A stretch of DNA of 64,000 nt from Bryobacterales bacterium (GCA_026713545.1 JAPOOG010000046.1:39537-103536), one strand, 5' to 3'; shown: positions 1 through 10,311, counted from the stretch's first letter. The notes: generated from the sequence alone by a model not told the origin. Made by a program: numbers and translations.

Positions 1-1232
1 TCATGGTGAAACAATAGCAAGGGTTCCTTGTATGTGACCTTCAGCGAATATTGGCCGATCATGTCATCCGGGTGACCGTTAGCAAGCAATAAATCAAGCT
101 CGCCGTCGTTGTCGTAGTCAAAAAACTTAAGTCCCCATCCGCTCAGCAGTCGGGTCGCCTGGGAGATGCCATGCACGCGCGCAGCGTCCTGGAAAGACTC
201 GTCTCCTCGGTTGCGATAGAGGGAGAACATCTCCTGGTCGATGTTGGCCACAAAAAGATCCTGGTGGCCGTCCTGGTCGAAGTCGGCGGCATCGACTCCC
301 ATGCCGGAACGGGCTTTCCCGTCAGCGCTGAATGCCACTTCGGCGAACATGCCGCTCTCTTCCCATACACCTCTCCCGCGGTTGACGAACAGAAAGTTCT
401 GCACCGTGTCGTTAGCGACAAACAGATCCATCAACCCATCGTTATTGATGTCGGTCGCCACGGCGCCGAGCGCCTTACCCATCGCCGCTTCGATGTCGGT
501 CCCCTTGCTGACGAGAGTGAAGGTGCCATCGCCGTTATTTCGGTAGAGCAAGCTCGGTGTCGGCTTGAAGACGCGCGGTATGCAGTAATAGCGCTTGCCC
601 GACTTGTTGGTCCCGCAATTGATGTGTGTATCGGCGCGGAACTCGACAAAGCTGCATAGGAAAAGGTCGAGCAGGCCGTCGTTGTCATAATCGAACCAGA
701 CGGCGCTCGTCGACCAATCCGGCGACACAATGCCGGCCTTTGTGGTGACGTCGGTAAAAGTTCCATCTCCGTTGTTCTGGTAAAGGATGCAGCGGCCGTA
801 GGCGGTCACCAGCAGATCCGGATAGCCGTCGTTATCATAATCACCAACAGCCGCTCCCATTCCGAATGTGCCAGCACCGACACCGGCTACATCGGTGACG
901 TCTGTGAATGTCCCGTCTCGATTGTTTCTGTAGAGCGCATTACGCAACGGCTCCCGTGGGGAATAAAAGTCACACGCGCCGCTGTTGACCAGATAGAGAT
1001 CGATCCAGCCGTCATGGTCGTAGTCGATGAACGCACATCCCGGCCCGACCGTCTCCGGCAGGTAATGTTCAGGCGACATCGCGTTTTGGTGTACGAATGA
1101 GATCCCACTCGCCGAGGCGGGAATCTCCTCGAAGGACGGTGTGGATGCACAAAGCGGCGAGAACAACGGGGATAAACCAAGCCCCGCACCCAGAGAGAGA
1201 AACTGCCGCCTGGAATGGCTAGATGGAATCAT
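1..1232 (-). CDS. CRTAC1-like FG-GAP repeat protein, partial (C-terminus beyond the window)
   Basis: The minus-strand frame opens at an ATG at 1232 and stays open to the window edge, giving about 410 residues. The N-terminus has a twin-arginine-like signal ([11 protein letters not shown]). Repeated Ca-binding-type FG-GAP/VCBS motifs follow ([66 protein letters not shown]), alternating with RNNGDGTF blades. This is a secreted beta-propeller of the CRTAC1 family; the C-terminal ASPIC/UnbV domain expected in full-length members would lie outside the window. A Cys-containing insertion ([10 protein letters not shown]) matches the position of the PFCTFLG/ACGPLG insertion in the paralogue at 17156-19033. 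It lies 230 bp downstream of the PPC-domain gene on the same strand, so it may be the last gene of that operon. The molecular function of bacterial CRTAC1 proteins is not established. Confidence 0.85.
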   Translation of the reverse strand, partial: MIPSSHSRRQFLSLGAGLGLSPLFSPLCASTPSFEEIPASASGISFVHQNAMSPEHYLPETVGPGCAFIDYDHDGWIDLYLVNSGACDFYSPREPLRNALYRNNRDGTFTDVTDVAGVGAGTFGMGAAVGDYDNDGYPDLLVTAYGRCILYQNNGDGTFTDVTTKAGIVSPDWSTSAVWFDYDNDGLLDLFLCSFVEFRADTHINCGTNKSGKRYYCIPRVFKPTPSLLYRNNGDGTFTLVSKGTDIEAAMGKALGAVATDINNDGLMDLFVANDTVQNFLFVNRGRGVWEESGMFAEVAFSADGKARSGMGVDAADFDQDGHQDLFVANIDQEMFSLYRNRGDESFQDAARVHGISQATRLLSGWGLKFFDYDNDGELDLLLANGHPDDMIGQYSLKVTYKEPLLLFHH

Positions 1233-1462
1233 TCGTCCAGTAGCGGACTCAGCAGCCTTGCCCCTCGACTATCATCTCTCATTACGCTCCATGACCCTAC
1301 ATGCCAGAAGCATCTTGGCTTCGAAACACACTCTCTCGACCCAGGTAAGCAGAAGGGAGCACCTCTATGCAAAGCTCGAGATATTGGCCGCAGACAGTGC
1401 TCGCCGACAACACAGCCTGCAGACAGGGAATGATAATGCGGACAGGCGCGGCTCAACCGAAT

Positions 1463-3670
1463 CTACTTGGCCTCTGACAGCCTTTGAACGTCGGGCTTGA
1501 TCGTGAGCCGAAAGAACGCCGCAACCCGGGTCATGAAAATCCGGTTGTAAGTAATCTGGCCAAGAACCGTCATCAAGTAGTCATCCAAGGGGGGCGAATC
1601 CGCTTCTGCTCGGAATGTAACCCAGCCTTCGGTTTCCTTCGGTCCGAGCGACGTCTTACTCTGCTTCTCTTCGAAAATGATGCCTTCAGGAAGCTCGCTC
1701 AGGCGTTGTGTCAGGTTCCAGAGGATCACGTTCATCTCGATCGGGCCGTCATAGTTGTCACGCGTTACCTTGATATCCACGGTGGCCGATTCGCCGGGAC
1801 GTAGCGTGACACGCCGTGGAGTCGTATCCATGATAATGTCGCTGCCCTCGACCGCTGCGGCAGTGATCGAGGGCGCAGCATAGAAGCTGCGCCCACCCGC
1901 TTGGCCCATTGGGGCGAAAGGTTTCGCTGTCCGCTGGATCGTCTTGGTTTGCCCGTCGGAGAGGCGGGCTTCGGCTACGCCATACACTTCGACGTCCTTA
2001 GCGTCCGGCATTACGTCCAGGGAACCTGTCAATACGATATTGCCTTGGTTCAGATGGGGTGGAATGGCGCTCCTTTCGGCGACTATCCCCTCTGGCAATC
2101 CTCTCACGAAGAGTTCGACCGGGCCGTCAAAACCATTCCGGCGTTCGACCGTAACCACACTCGTGTAGGATTCTCTTGGGCCTACGGGCATCCGGTCGTC
2201 ATCAACGATCAGAGCAAAGTCGGGTTCTTGTGGCCGGGCAATCAGATGATAGACGTGATCCCAGCTACCAAAGTAGTTGGCGTCGCGGACCTGCACTTCG
2301 TATTCGCCGTCGGCCGGAGCGGTCCACTCGATCCGCGCGTTCTTGTCCGCAGGGAATGCGAGCGATCCTCGGGCCCCTTGGCCAAGGGTGATCACGCCGT
2401 CGTCCTGAGCAGCCAGAAGCGTTCCCGTAACGTCGCGCACCTCAAGCAATGGATCAAGATAAGAGTTGCCCCGCTGTACAACAAACTCCAGCGCGTCACC
2501 CTCACGAGCCCTGAAACGATAACGGTCTACCTCGCTTTCGGTGGAAATTCGACCGCTGATTCCTGCCGGGATCTTGATCTCGGTAAACTCCCTCTGTCCA
2601 TCCGTCTCCGCTGCGGTCATCAAATCGGTGATCAACAAACGCACGGGGTTCGACTTGCCTCGACGAGACGCGACTTGAAAACGGAAATCCGTACCAGCGT
2701 CCTCCGGCACATCGACTTCGTAGGAGCCAATTCCCTCGAGATTGAAACCTTCGAGTTCCAGTTCTGCTCTTGACCCAGCTTTGGCAACAGGAGGGAAGAT
2801 GGATGTCACGTGCGGTGTAGTGAGCACTGATAGTGCATACCACCACTTGTCCTTGCCGGAGTGGTAGCGAGCCTCGCGCACTCTCAAGTAATACGTCCCG
2901 GATTGCCGGAAAGTGTGAAACAGTTGAGGGTCTTGTCCGTTCCAGTCGTCCGCTGCGGCCAGTTCGTTGTCGTCGCTGTCGTGAAGACTCATGATGAGAT
3001 CTGCGAAGTTCCTCTCAAGATGAGGTACGGGGCGCTGGAGGCGCGCCGAGTAGACGATGAAACTCATGCTCTTGCCTGCCTTGGCATGGAATTTGTACAC
3101 ATCAACATCAACTTCCTTGTCGAGCAAGCCGTTGACGGTCTGCGGAACTTCGATCGTTTGCGCTTCCGAAGTGGAGTCGTTTGGTTCCGATTCGTTCACG
3201 CCGGGCGCTTCGGAGACCAGAAGATAGGCAAGTGCGGATAAGCTTCCCTTGGTGACAATGCGGAAGGGGCGGATGCCCGGCATTGCGTCTTCGTCCACCG
3301 TTACCTTGACCCGCAAAGTCTCGGGGGGAAATACAGGAAGCTTGTTCTTCGCCGGTTGGGGGTTTTCCAGCTCAGACCAATCGACCACACTGGCCATGAC
3401 TCCTTCACCACTGAAGAGAACCCGATTTGCCTCCCTCAGGTTATATCTGCCACGCAGGAGGACTTCTGTTGTCTTACCGCGTGTCACCGCCCCGGGATAG
3501 ACCGTTTCGATCCGGGGGTAGCCTCTTTGGGCAAGACCTTGGCTAAAGTCAAACAACAAAAAAAGGGCCGTCGCCAAGAGCAGAAAGCGCAGTGACCTCG
3601 GCAATACAGGGCAGGAGAGCAGGGATAGACCTCCCCGGCCCCAAGAGGAGATGTCAGCGGTTCTTCGCAT
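1463..3670 (-). CDS. Secreted protein with two bacterial pre-peptidase C-terminal (PPC) domains
   Basis: About 735 residues. I chose the ATG at 3670 because it is followed by a short basic region and a clear signal peptide (hydrophobic stretch about residues 26-46, ending GLAQ); longer frames upstream run deep into the WD40 gene. After an IPT/TIG-like segment (about 52-150), two PPC-type beta domains are visible: about 175-285 (DVDVYKFHAKAGKSMSF ... SGTYYLRVREARY) and about 370-480 (VDRYRFRAREGDALEFVVQR ... DGEYEVQVRDANY). The rest is beta-rich. PPC domains usually accompany secreted proteases or surface proteins, but no catalytic domain is visible. The start overlaps the end of the cytochrome/WD40 gene by 17 bp, indicating translational coupling. 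Related PPC proteins are often found with PSD1/DUF1501 genes; the precise role is unknown. Confidence 0.85.
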   Translation of the reverse strand: MRRTADISSWGRGGLSLLSCPVLPRSLRFLLLATALFLLFDFSQGLAQRGYPRIETVYPGAVTRGKTTEVLLRGRYNLREANRVLFSGEGVMASVVDWSELENPQPAKNKLPVFPPETLRVKVTVDEDAMPGIRPFRIVTKGSLSALAYLLVSEAPGVNESEPNDSTSEAQTIEVPQTVNGLLDKEVDVDVYKFHAKAGKSMSFIVYSARLQRPVPHLERNFADLIMSLHDSDDNELAAADDWNGQDPQLFHTFRQSGTYYLRVREARYHSGKDKWWYALSVLTTPHVTSIFPPVAKAGSRAELELEGFNLEGIGSYEVDVPEDAGTDFRFQVASRRGKSNPVRLLITDLMTAAETDGQREFTEIKIPAGISGRISTESEVDRYRFRAREGDALEFVVQRGNSYLDPLLEVRDVTGTLLAAQDDGVITLGQGARGSLAFPADKNARIEWTAPADGEYEVQVRDANYFGSWDHVYHLIARPQEPDFALIVDDDRMPVGPRESYTSVVTVERRNGFDGPVELFVRGLPEGIVAERSAIPPHLNQGNIVLTGSLDVMPDAKDVEVYGVAEARLSDGQTKTIQRTAKPFAPMGQAGGRSFYAAPSITAAAVEGSDIIMDTTPRRVTLRPGESATVDIKVTRDNYDGPIEMNVILWNLTQRLSELPEGIIFEEKQSKTSLGPKETEGWVTFRAEADSPPLDDYLMTVLGQITYNRIFMTRVAAFFRLTIKPDVQRLSEAK

Positions 3671-5306
3671 GGTGTACCTTCCTCGGACGTATGACCTGAC
3701 CAAGATTTGGGGAGGCATTGTAGGTTCCCTCCGGAGTAACGGCCAGCCATTCACTCGCAGCTTGCGCACCGTGCGACTTATATACAAAGACCGTGAGGAG
3801 AGCGCCCGAATCGACATCCCATACACGGGTCAATCCATCGCCGCCGGCGGCAGCCACACGTTTCGAATCCGGGCTGATAGCGGCAGTGTACAGCAGGTCG
3901 TCGGCGGCAACCCAGGCATGGATAGGCCGGCCGGACCTGCCATCCCACAAACGAACGGTGCGGTCGGCACCGGCCGTGGCGAGAAACTGTCCATTCGGAC
4001 TGAAGCGCATATCGTAGACCGGTTCGAGATGGCCCGGGAACTTGCGCGAGGCGATCCAGCCCGCCTCCGTAACAGTTGCCCCTATTTCAGCCAGCTCCCA
4101 CCAATAGATCTCCGGGGATTCACCCGAAGTCAGCAGAAACTTTCCGTCCGGGCTGAAGGCTACAGCCAGCATTCCCTTCAGCTCGGGATTCAGTGTGAGT
4201 TCCCCTTTCCCCGTCGTGCCGTCTGAAATCTTCACGGTCATGTCCATGGCTCCCGTGGCGATGGTCTTTCCCTTGGGGTCGAATGCAACACACTGCACCG
4301 TGTCGGAATGATCGTTGATCTCTGCGATTCGTTTTCGCGCGCCCAAATCCCAGATTTCAACCGTCTTGTCGAAGCTCACCGTAGCAAGGCGCTGTGAGTC
4401 CGGACTGAATGACTGGTCGAGAATGACCTCTTTATGTGCGGTCAAGACGGCAATCAGTTGGAAATCGGATTGAGGATGATAGAGCCGGACTTCTCCAGGT
4501 GAGTACGGCTTCCCTCCGGCGATGGAAAGCAGCTTGCCGTCCGGGCTGAATTCGAGGCTGTTGACGCTGCCGCTGACGTCATCGAGTTCCCTGACGACGG
4601 AACGTTTCGAGAGGTCCCAAACCGCCACACCGCCAAAGGAGCCCACCAATAGGTAACCGCCATCCGGGCTGAACGCGACGGCGGTGGCGGGCGCCAGAGG
4701 TCCCATTTTTACGTCCAAGCCGTCCTCATACGGCTTTGCCGCGATCGAGTGCGTTTGGTGCTCCTGTTCCACCACCAAGGTTCCGGGAATGCGGAGGGTC
4801 GCTGTCTTTTGCGGACTTAATTGGTCCATGGTGGGTCTGACCGGCTGCCGGCGACCGAACGGTACGAACACATCAATGGCCCGAACGGCGATCCGAGGAG
4901 TCGTTCTCGTGTCCGGGGGGGAGATAACGGACTCTGCGGGCATCCCTTCTCCTGCGCCGTCTTCTATCCATTGGCGGACAACGGCGATGGATTCGGCAGG
5001 CAGAGGAGGTCCACCTCTTGGCATGCGGACAGACGGGTCGGAGGCTTCCAGACGACGCAGTAGCTCGCTTCCTGACGCCTGGCCGGGCTTCACAATCGGT
5101 CCCTTTCCGCCTTTCAGAACCGCGTAGTAAGAATCCAAGGCCAGTCCTCCCGACACAGCCGGCTGGTCGAGGGATCCGTGGTGGTGGCAACCCACACAGT
5201 TCTTCTCGAGGATGGGGCGAACGTTCCGGGAGTAGTCGACGGACTCCGCCCGCACACCCCATGGCACACTGAGCCAGAAAGCGGCCAACAGCACGCTCGA
5301 TCTCAC
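3654..5306 (-). CDS. Exported c-type cytochrome fused to a WD40 beta-propeller
   Basis: 550 residues. A signal peptide (residues 1-20, ending VRA) is followed by a mono-haem planctomycete-type cytochrome domain with the CXXCH motif CVGCHH (Cys37, Cys40, His41) and a linker. From about residue 200 there are six to seven WD40 blades with recurrent FSPDG and WDL/WDG motifs (VAFSPDGGYLLVGS, LRVWD-type ends), enough for one propeller. The start is GTG at 5306, which overlaps the TGA of the DUF1501 gene (GTGA), so the two are translationally coupled. This cytochrome-WD40 architecture recurs beside PSD1/DUF1501 genes in Planctomycetota and Acidobacteriota. A periplasmic electron-transfer or scaffold role is inferred. 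Confidence 0.9.
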   Translation of the reverse strand: MRSSVLLAAFWLSVPWGVRAESVDYSRNVRPILEKNCVGCHHHGSLDQPAVSGGLALDSYYAVLKGGKGPIVKPGQASGSELLRRLEASDPSVRMPRGGPPLPAESIAVVRQWIEDGAGEGMPAESVISPPDTRTTPRIAVRAIDVFVPFGRRQPVRPTMDQLSPQKTATLRIPGTLVVEQEHQTHSIAAKPYEDGLDVKMGPLAPATAVAFSPDGGYLLVGSFGGVAVWDLSKRSVVRELDDVSGSVNSLEFSPDGKLLSIAGGKPYSPGEVRLYHPQSDFQLIAVLTAHKEVILDQSFSPDSQRLATVSFDKTVEIWDLGARKRIAEINDHSDTVQCVAFDPKGKTIATGAMDMTVKISDGTTGKGELTLNPELKGMLAVAFSPDGKFLLTSGESPEIYWWELAEIGATVTEAGWIASRKFPGHLEPVYDMRFSPNGQFLATAGADRTVRLWDGRSGRPIHAWVAADDLLYTAAISPDSKRVAAAGGDGLTRVWDVDSGALLTVFVYKSHGAQAASEWLAVTPEGTYNASPNLGQVIRPRKVHHAKNR

Positions 5307-6655
5307 GAAATCAGCTCCATGATCGGCTCGCCTTCATTCAACACCGCGATCGGACGGTTTTCCGAGGAGAGATACTCGAGTGTGGTGGGAATGCCAAGCG
5401 CATGGTACACGGTAGCGCAGAAGTCCTGTACCGAAACAGGTCGTTCGGTAGGGTAATCGGATCGGCCACTGGTCTCACCGACGACGATGCCGGTCTTGAT
5501 GCCGCCGCCGCCCATGGCAAAAACCTGAGTGGCGGGCCAATGGTCCCGTCCGGCTTCGGCATTGATCTTGGGCGTCCGCCCGAACTCACCCATACAGATC
5601 ACCAGTGTCGAGTCGAGCATCCCTCGGTCCGAGAGGTCTTGCAGTAACGCCGAATACGTAGTGTCCAGAACGGGGAGCAGCTTGTCTTTCAGATCGTTGA
5701 AATTATCGACGTGCGTGTCCCAGCCCGGCATGCCGACCGTGACATAGCGCACCCCGGCCTCGACAAGTCTTCGGGCCAACAGGCAACTCTGGCCGTACAT
5801 GGTCCGCCCGTACGCATCCCGCAGTTGAACGGGTTCCTCGTCGAGGTCGAACGCTCGCTTCGCCATCGGCGAGGTCACAAGCGAGTATGCTTTTTGGTAA
5901 TAGGTATCCACAGACTGTAGGCTCGCCAACCGAGTGTCCGTGTCCCGTTGCCAGCGGTCCAGCATGGTCAGCATCTCTCGCCGACTGTTCAACCGGGCAA
6001 GATCGACTCCCTTGGGAGGAGAGACCCCAAGGACCTTGAAATCCGGCTTATTCGCCTGGTCCCCGAGTTGTAGTGGATTGTGCTGCGCTCCCAAGACGCC
6101 CGCATTGAGTGCGTCTCGTTTGCGGAACTCGTCCGGACCCGTAACATCACCGACATAGACATAGGGCGGAACGCCGTCCCGATACCCGACGACCCAACTG
6201 ACGATCGACCCCTGGCAGGGATAACGAACTCCAACACCGGAAGGTGTAGGAGCATAGCCACTAGTCACCAATTGATCGGCGAGTCCGTGCGTGCCCTGGT
6301 TGTGAGTCATCGAGCGGACCAGTGAAAACTTCGGCGTCATCTGCGCGAGCTTCGGAAGGTGCTCCACGAAGTGAATCCCCGGCGTGCGGGTGGGGATCGT
6401 ACCAAACTCACCGCGGATCTCCCTCGGGGCGTCGGGCTTGGGGTCAAAGCTGTCGATCTGGCTGATCCCCCCGCTCAACCACATCAGGATGCAGGACACT
6501 TTCCCGGCTGGGACCGTCTTGGCCGTCTCGGATTCAGCCGCGCGCAGCAGTTGAGGCAGGTTGAGTCCAAACAGACCCAGTGAGCCGATACGCAGGTATT
6601 CGCGGCGTGGGATGCCGTCACATTTGCGATGAGATACGGTCGGCACGTCGATCAT
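5303..6655 (-). CDS. DUF1501 family Tat-exported protein
   Basis: 450 residues. The N-terminus carries a twin-arginine signal (RREYLRIGSLGLFG), so export of a folded protein is expected. Family hallmarks are present: WLSGGISQIDSFDPKP near the N-terminus, GKSxF-less middle, RSMTHNQGTHG, CLLARRLVEAGVRYV, WDTHVDNF, and FGRTPKINAEAGRDHWP toward the C-terminus. DUF1501 proteins are related to the alkaline phosphatase/sulfatase superfamily, but their substrate is unknown. The ATG at 6655 is preceded by GGAGG at a good distance. The gene starts 14 bp after the PSD1-like stop and overlaps the following cytochrome gene by 4 bp. In all six occurrences in this window a DUF1501 gene follows a PSD1 gene on the same strand. 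Confidence 0.93.
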   Translation of the reverse strand: MIDVPTVSHRKCDGIPRREYLRIGSLGLFGLNLPQLLRAAESETAKTVPAGKVSCILMWLSGGISQIDSFDPKPDAPREIRGEFGTIPTRTPGIHFVEHLPKLAQMTPKFSLVRSMTHNQGTHGLADQLVTSGYAPTPSGVGVRYPCQGSIVSWVVGYRDGVPPYVYVGDVTGPDEFRKRDALNAGVLGAQHNPLQLGDQANKPDFKVLGVSPPKGVDLARLNSRREMLTMLDRWQRDTDTRLASLQSVDTYYQKAYSLVTSPMAKRAFDLDEEPVQLRDAYGRTMYGQSCLLARRLVEAGVRYVTVGMPGWDTHVDNFNDLKDKLLPVLDTTYSALLQDLSDRGMLDSTLVICMGEFGRTPKINAEAGRDHWPATQVFAMGGGGIKTGIVVGETSGRSDYPTERPVSVQDFCATVYHALGIPTTLEYLSSENRPIAVLNEGEPIMELIS

Positions 6656-6669
6656 GACTTACGCCTCCA

Positions 6670-8814
6670 TCAGTGGTTAAAGAGAAACTCCCGAGAATTC
6701 AACAGAACCCATAAAAGATCTTCGAGAACCTGCCGTTTTGCTTCTGCGTTCCGCCTTTGACCCAGGATTTCCATCGTTCGAGAGAACTCTACGTTGGAGG
6801 GAGGACGACTTACGGTGGCATAGTACAGGTTGACAACGGCTTGCTCCAGGGGAACAAGCTGGAACAAAGACGCCACGCGGCCGCTGGGCGAAGCGATTTT
6901 CTCTTGCAGGTATTCGCCGTTCATCAGGCTAAGAACCTGATTCATATTGCTGTCGTTCAGACGCGAGCACTCACATGGCACCAGCCTTCGAGGCCGGCCA
7001 AACAGGTCCAGAAACTCCGAAGGAACCTCCGGGTCGGGCAGTTGAATGGGACGCAGGTCAGCAGGGAGATTGGGGAATTTGTCCGGAGAATGCGTTGCGT
7101 ACGTGATCGCATCCAGCAATTGCTCAGCCAAAAGCCTTTTGGGACTGTAGAACGTATTGAACGTGTTGTCCGGCGGGCTGCCGGGAGCAGGCCGTGAATC
7201 GAGCTGATAGACGCGCGAATTGGTGATTCTGCGCAGTAGATGCTTCTGGTCGAACCCGCTCTTCTGAAAATCCATTGCCAAGGCGTTCAGCAGCTCGGGT
7301 ACCGATGGTGGGTTGGTGTCGCGAATGTCGTCGAGCGGTTCAATTAATCCACGGCCCATCACGTATCCCCAAAAGCGGTTCGCGAAGTTCCTTGCGAGCC
7401 AGGGGTTCGTATCCGAAGTGAGCCAATCAGCAAGCTTGATCCGCAGATCTCCTTCGTAGCCGAAAGTGTCACCACCGGGGATGGATGGCCGAACCACTTG
7501 CTGTGTCTTCGGGTGCCGGACAAATCCAGTGGGTTTCAAACGCAAGGTCGCCTGACCGTAATCGGCATCGGGTTTGGAGTCAAGCCGTGCAAAGAAGGCC
7601 GCCATCCCGTAATAATCGTCCTGACCCCACTTCTCGAACGGATGCTGATGACACTTGGCACAGCCCAAACGCAGCCCCATAAAGGTTACGCTGACCGCTT
7701 CGGCGGCCTCCTCGGGTGAACGGGTCATCTTGTAGAAAGCCGAGACGTTCTCACGATTCGGTTGTCCTCGCGCGAGGAGAATCTCCCGTACCATCTCGTT
7801 GATCGGACGGTTCTCACCCATGCTCCGGTGAAGCCAGCGGTTGAAATTCCACATGGGCTTCTCACCCATGCCGTTGCGAGTGACTCGCAGGAGATCACCC
7901 CAGCGGAGAGTCCAGAAGTCCTGGTATTCGGGACGTTCCAGCAGATAGTCAATCACCATCGACCGCTTGTCTTCGGAAGTGTCGGACACGAACGCCCGCA
8001 CTTCGGCCTCTGAGGGCAGTATGCCGATCAGATCCAGATACACACGGCGAAGAAACTGTGTGTCATTCGAAGGCCCCGCAGGACGGAGTCCGAGCTGCTC
8101 CCATTTCCCGGCGAGTATCTCGTCAATGTAATTGTTGGTTTCGAAAGGAAAGCTTTCATCGAGAAGGGCGTACGGCGTCAACAGGTTCACGACGGCTGTT
8201 TTCCCCATGTAACGAGCCAAGACGGCGGCCCTGCCGCCGGCTTTCGCGGTGACCACACCTTGCGGAGAGACCTCGGCGACGTTATCGTTCAACACCTCCA
8301 GGCGGCACGTCTGTGTTACGTCCCGCGTACTCCCGTCGCTGAAACGGGCGGTTACCTTCAGCGGGAACTTCTCGCCGACGCTCAACGTCCGGGATGCGGG
8401 CCGAGCATCGACACTCGTGAGCTGGGGGTCGGTCGCCAGCGGTTCCGGGACTCCCGCTGCTATCCAACTCAGCAAAAGGTTGTAGGTCGATGAATCTACA
8501 GCGAAGCGAAGCCCCCCGCCGTGAGGAATCGTCAGAGTCGGCTTACGCAGGACAAGACTTGCGGCAGGATCGCTGAGATTAACTCGTCTTCCCTTGAGGT
8601 TTTTTACGATCGCGTTGTAGTCGGATGCAACGTCGAAGCCCAGCAGGGACAGTTTGAAGCCGCCTTTGCCGTACTGGGAACCGTGGCAGCGGCCGGAATT
8701 GCAACCTAACTTCGTGATAGCGGGGATGATATCGTTGCGGAAGCTGGGTGTCACCGCTTCTGTTGCCGCCAAGCACTGATATCCGATCAGAAACCCCAAC
8801 AGCAACGGTCTCAT
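6670..8814 (-). CDS. PSD1-type DUF1549/DUF1553 protein with bacterial Ig-like domain and unusual haem motif
   Basis: 714 residues. After a signal peptide, the N-terminal cytochrome-like segment has CNSGRCHG (Cys38, Cys43, His44), a CX4CH spacing rather than the normal CXXCH. A Big_2-type Ig-like domain follows (about 130-215, SVGEKFPLKVTARFSDGS, SPQGVVTAKAGG). The DUF1549 domain (about 235-440) includes FLRRVYLDLIGILPSEAEV and the second haem-type motif CAKCHQHPFEKWG. The DUF1553 domain forms the C-terminus (NRFWGYVMGRGLIEPLDD, SPKRLLAEQLLDAI). It is the first gene of the minus-strand operon and is divergent from the TPR gene at 8854, with only 39 bp between the start codons. The product is probably periplasmic and redox-active (inference from haem motifs); substrate unknown. 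Confidence 0.92.
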   Translation of the reverse strand: MRPLLLGFLIGYQCLAATEAVTPSFRNDIIPAITKLGCNSGRCHGSQYGKGGFKLSLLGFDVASDYNAIVKNLKGRRVNLSDPAASLVLRKPTLTIPHGGGLRFAVDSSTYNLLLSWIAAGVPEPLATDPQLTSVDARPASRTLSVGEKFPLKVTARFSDGSTRDVTQTCRLEVLNDNVAEVSPQGVVTAKAGGRAAVLARYMGKTAVVNLLTPYALLDESFPFETNNYIDEILAGKWEQLGLRPAGPSNDTQFLRRVYLDLIGILPSEAEVRAFVSDTSEDKRSMVIDYLLERPEYQDFWTLRWGDLLRVTRNGMGEKPMWNFNRWLHRSMGENRPINEMVREILLARGQPNRENVSAFYKMTRSPEEAAEAVSVTFMGLRLGCAKCHQHPFEKWGQDDYYGMAAFFARLDSKPDADYGQATLRLKPTGFVRHPKTQQVVRPSIPGGDTFGYEGDLRIKLADWLTSDTNPWLARNFANRFWGYVMGRGLIEPLDDIRDTNPPSVPELLNALAMDFQKSGFDQKHLLRRITNSRVYQLDSRPAPGSPPDNTFNTFYSPKRLLAEQLLDAITYATHSPDKFPNLPADLRPIQLPDPEVPSEFLDLFGRPRRLVPCECSRLNDSNMNQVLSLMNGEYLQEKIASPSGRVASLFQLVPLEQAVVNLYYATVSRPPSNVEFSRTMEILGQRRNAEAKRQVLEDLLWVLLNSREFLFNH

Positions 8815-8853
8815 AATGCACTATACCCATGGTAGATTGTAACAAAGCGTTAC

Positions 8854-10311
8854 ATGGAAGCTATACGGTTATCGACGCTTTTCTGTCTTTCCTGCCGCCT
8901 GCTGACCCATTGCTTTTTGCTGAATGCTGCTTGCTGGTCAGCCCAACCTGGCAACGTGTTGCAACAAGCTGTCCGGGCGATGGAAGCAAAGAACTTTGCA
9001 GTCGCTGCTTCATACTTCGAGCAAGCACTTCAACATGATCCCGAAAACGTGTCGATCCTCAGTTCACTCGGATACTGTCTCGCCGGGGCGCAGCGATTCG
9101 GAGACGCCGCCGTTCGCTTCCGGACCCTGACCATTCTGCAACCTGGCGTCGGGGCTCACCGCTACAACCTCGGATTAGCGCTGCTGAACACAGGCGAGTT
9201 CCAAGCGGCCGAAGCGGCCTTCCGTGAAACACTTCGACTGTCTCCGCAACACCCACGGGCGCAAGTGCAACTCGGGAACGCTCTTCTCGCGCAGGCTCGC
9301 AAGGGCCACACCGGCAAGATGCGGGAAGCGGCCGAAGCCTACACCCGGGCCCTCGCCCACGCAGGTAATGACCCCGAGTTGCGCTTCAACCTGGCCTTCA
9401 CGTTGGCACGGACGGGAGATGAGTCCGGTTCGCTGGAACAGTACCGGGAAGTGGTCCAGCTGGCGCCGGATTTCCCACAGGGACACTTCTTTCTCGGGAT
9501 TACTTTGTTTCAACTTGGCCGCTGGGACGAAGCGACATCCCCTTTGCAGGAGGCGATGGCCCGCGGACATAAAGACTTCTTTGCTCACTATTACCTCGGT
9601 TCGGCGTTGCTCAAGATCGGGGACCAGGATGGTGCGCGTCCTCACCTGAATGAAGCTGTGCAACTCGACCCCCAACACCCGGGGGCTCACTTCCAACTTG
9701 CGGCACTACACCGCGCCGCCGGCGAGAGAACGCAGGCCATGCAGGAACTGCGCGCATTTCGCGACCTTACCGCCAGCCAAGAAGCCGAGTGGCGAGCCGA
9801 CGCGCTAGAGCAGGCCGCCCGCAGGTCTCTGCAACAGGGTGACCTGGCGCAGGGTATCAGTGCGCTTAGACAGGCCTTCGAGGGGCGGCCCAGCGTCTCC
9901 GCTGCGCGCAACCTGGCGCTGGCTTACCTCCAACAAGGCAACCCTGCCGAAGCCCGGAGCCTGCTGGAGAAATCGCTTGAGATGGCACCCCGGGATGGAC
10001 CCACTCACAACTACCTAGGGCTTCTGGAGGCCCGCGAAGAGAATTTTCTGTTAGCGGAACAGTATTTCGAGCAGGCGGCGCGCTTCGATCCCGATCTGGT
10101 CGATGCACTTTACAATGCGGGTGTCGCGGCGGCAAGGTCGGGACGTCCCGAACGCGCTGTGGCTCATCTTCTCGAGGCGATCAAGCGCTCCGACACGCCT
10201 CGTATCCGGGAGGCGTTGGCCATGGCTCTGGTTGACGCAGGACGAATTGAAGAAGCTCGACAGCATTTCGAAGCGGCTCAGAAGCAAATCATTCCCGCTG
10301 GCGGACCTTAA
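8854..10311 (+). CDS. Exported tetratricopeptide (TPR) repeat protein
   Basis: 485 residues. A hydrophobic N-terminus (LSTLFCLSCRLLTHCFLLNA) ending in WSAQ suggests a signal peptide. The remainder is a near-continuous run of about 12 TPR units, visible as repeated A-x-xxF-xxAL-x(2)-P motifs such as FAVAASYFEQALQHDPENV, LGYCLAGAQRFGDAAVRFR and LLEAREENFLLAEQYFEQAA. There is no enzymatic domain. TPR solenoids are protein-binding scaffolds. The gene reads toward a second TPR gene 84 bp downstream and diverges from the PSD1 operon at 8814. No strong Shine-Dalgarno sequence precedes the ATG, so the exact start is moderately certain. Confidence 0.88.
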   Translation: MEAIRLSTLFCLSCRLLTHCFLLNAACWSAQPGNVLQQAVRAMEAKNFAVAASYFEQALQHDPENVSILSSLGYCLAGAQRFGDAAVRFRTLTILQPGVGAHRYNLGLALLNTGEFQAAEAAFRETLRLSPQHPRAQVQLGNALLAQARKGHTGKMREAAEAYTRALAHAGNDPELRFNLAFTLARTGDESGSLEQYREVVQLAPDFPQGHFFLGITLFQLGRWDEATSPLQEAMARGHKDFFAHYYLGSALLKIGDQDGARPHLNEAVQLDPQHPGAHFQLAALHRAAGERTQAMQELRAFRDLTASQEAEWRADALEQAARRSLQQGDLAQGISALRQAFEGRPSVSAARNLALAYLQQGNPAEARSLLEKSLEMAPRDGPTHNYLGLLEAREENFLLAEQYFEQAARFDPDLVDALYNAGVAAARSGRPERAVAHLLEAIKRSDTPRIREALAMALVDAGRIEEARQHFEAAQKQIIPAGGP

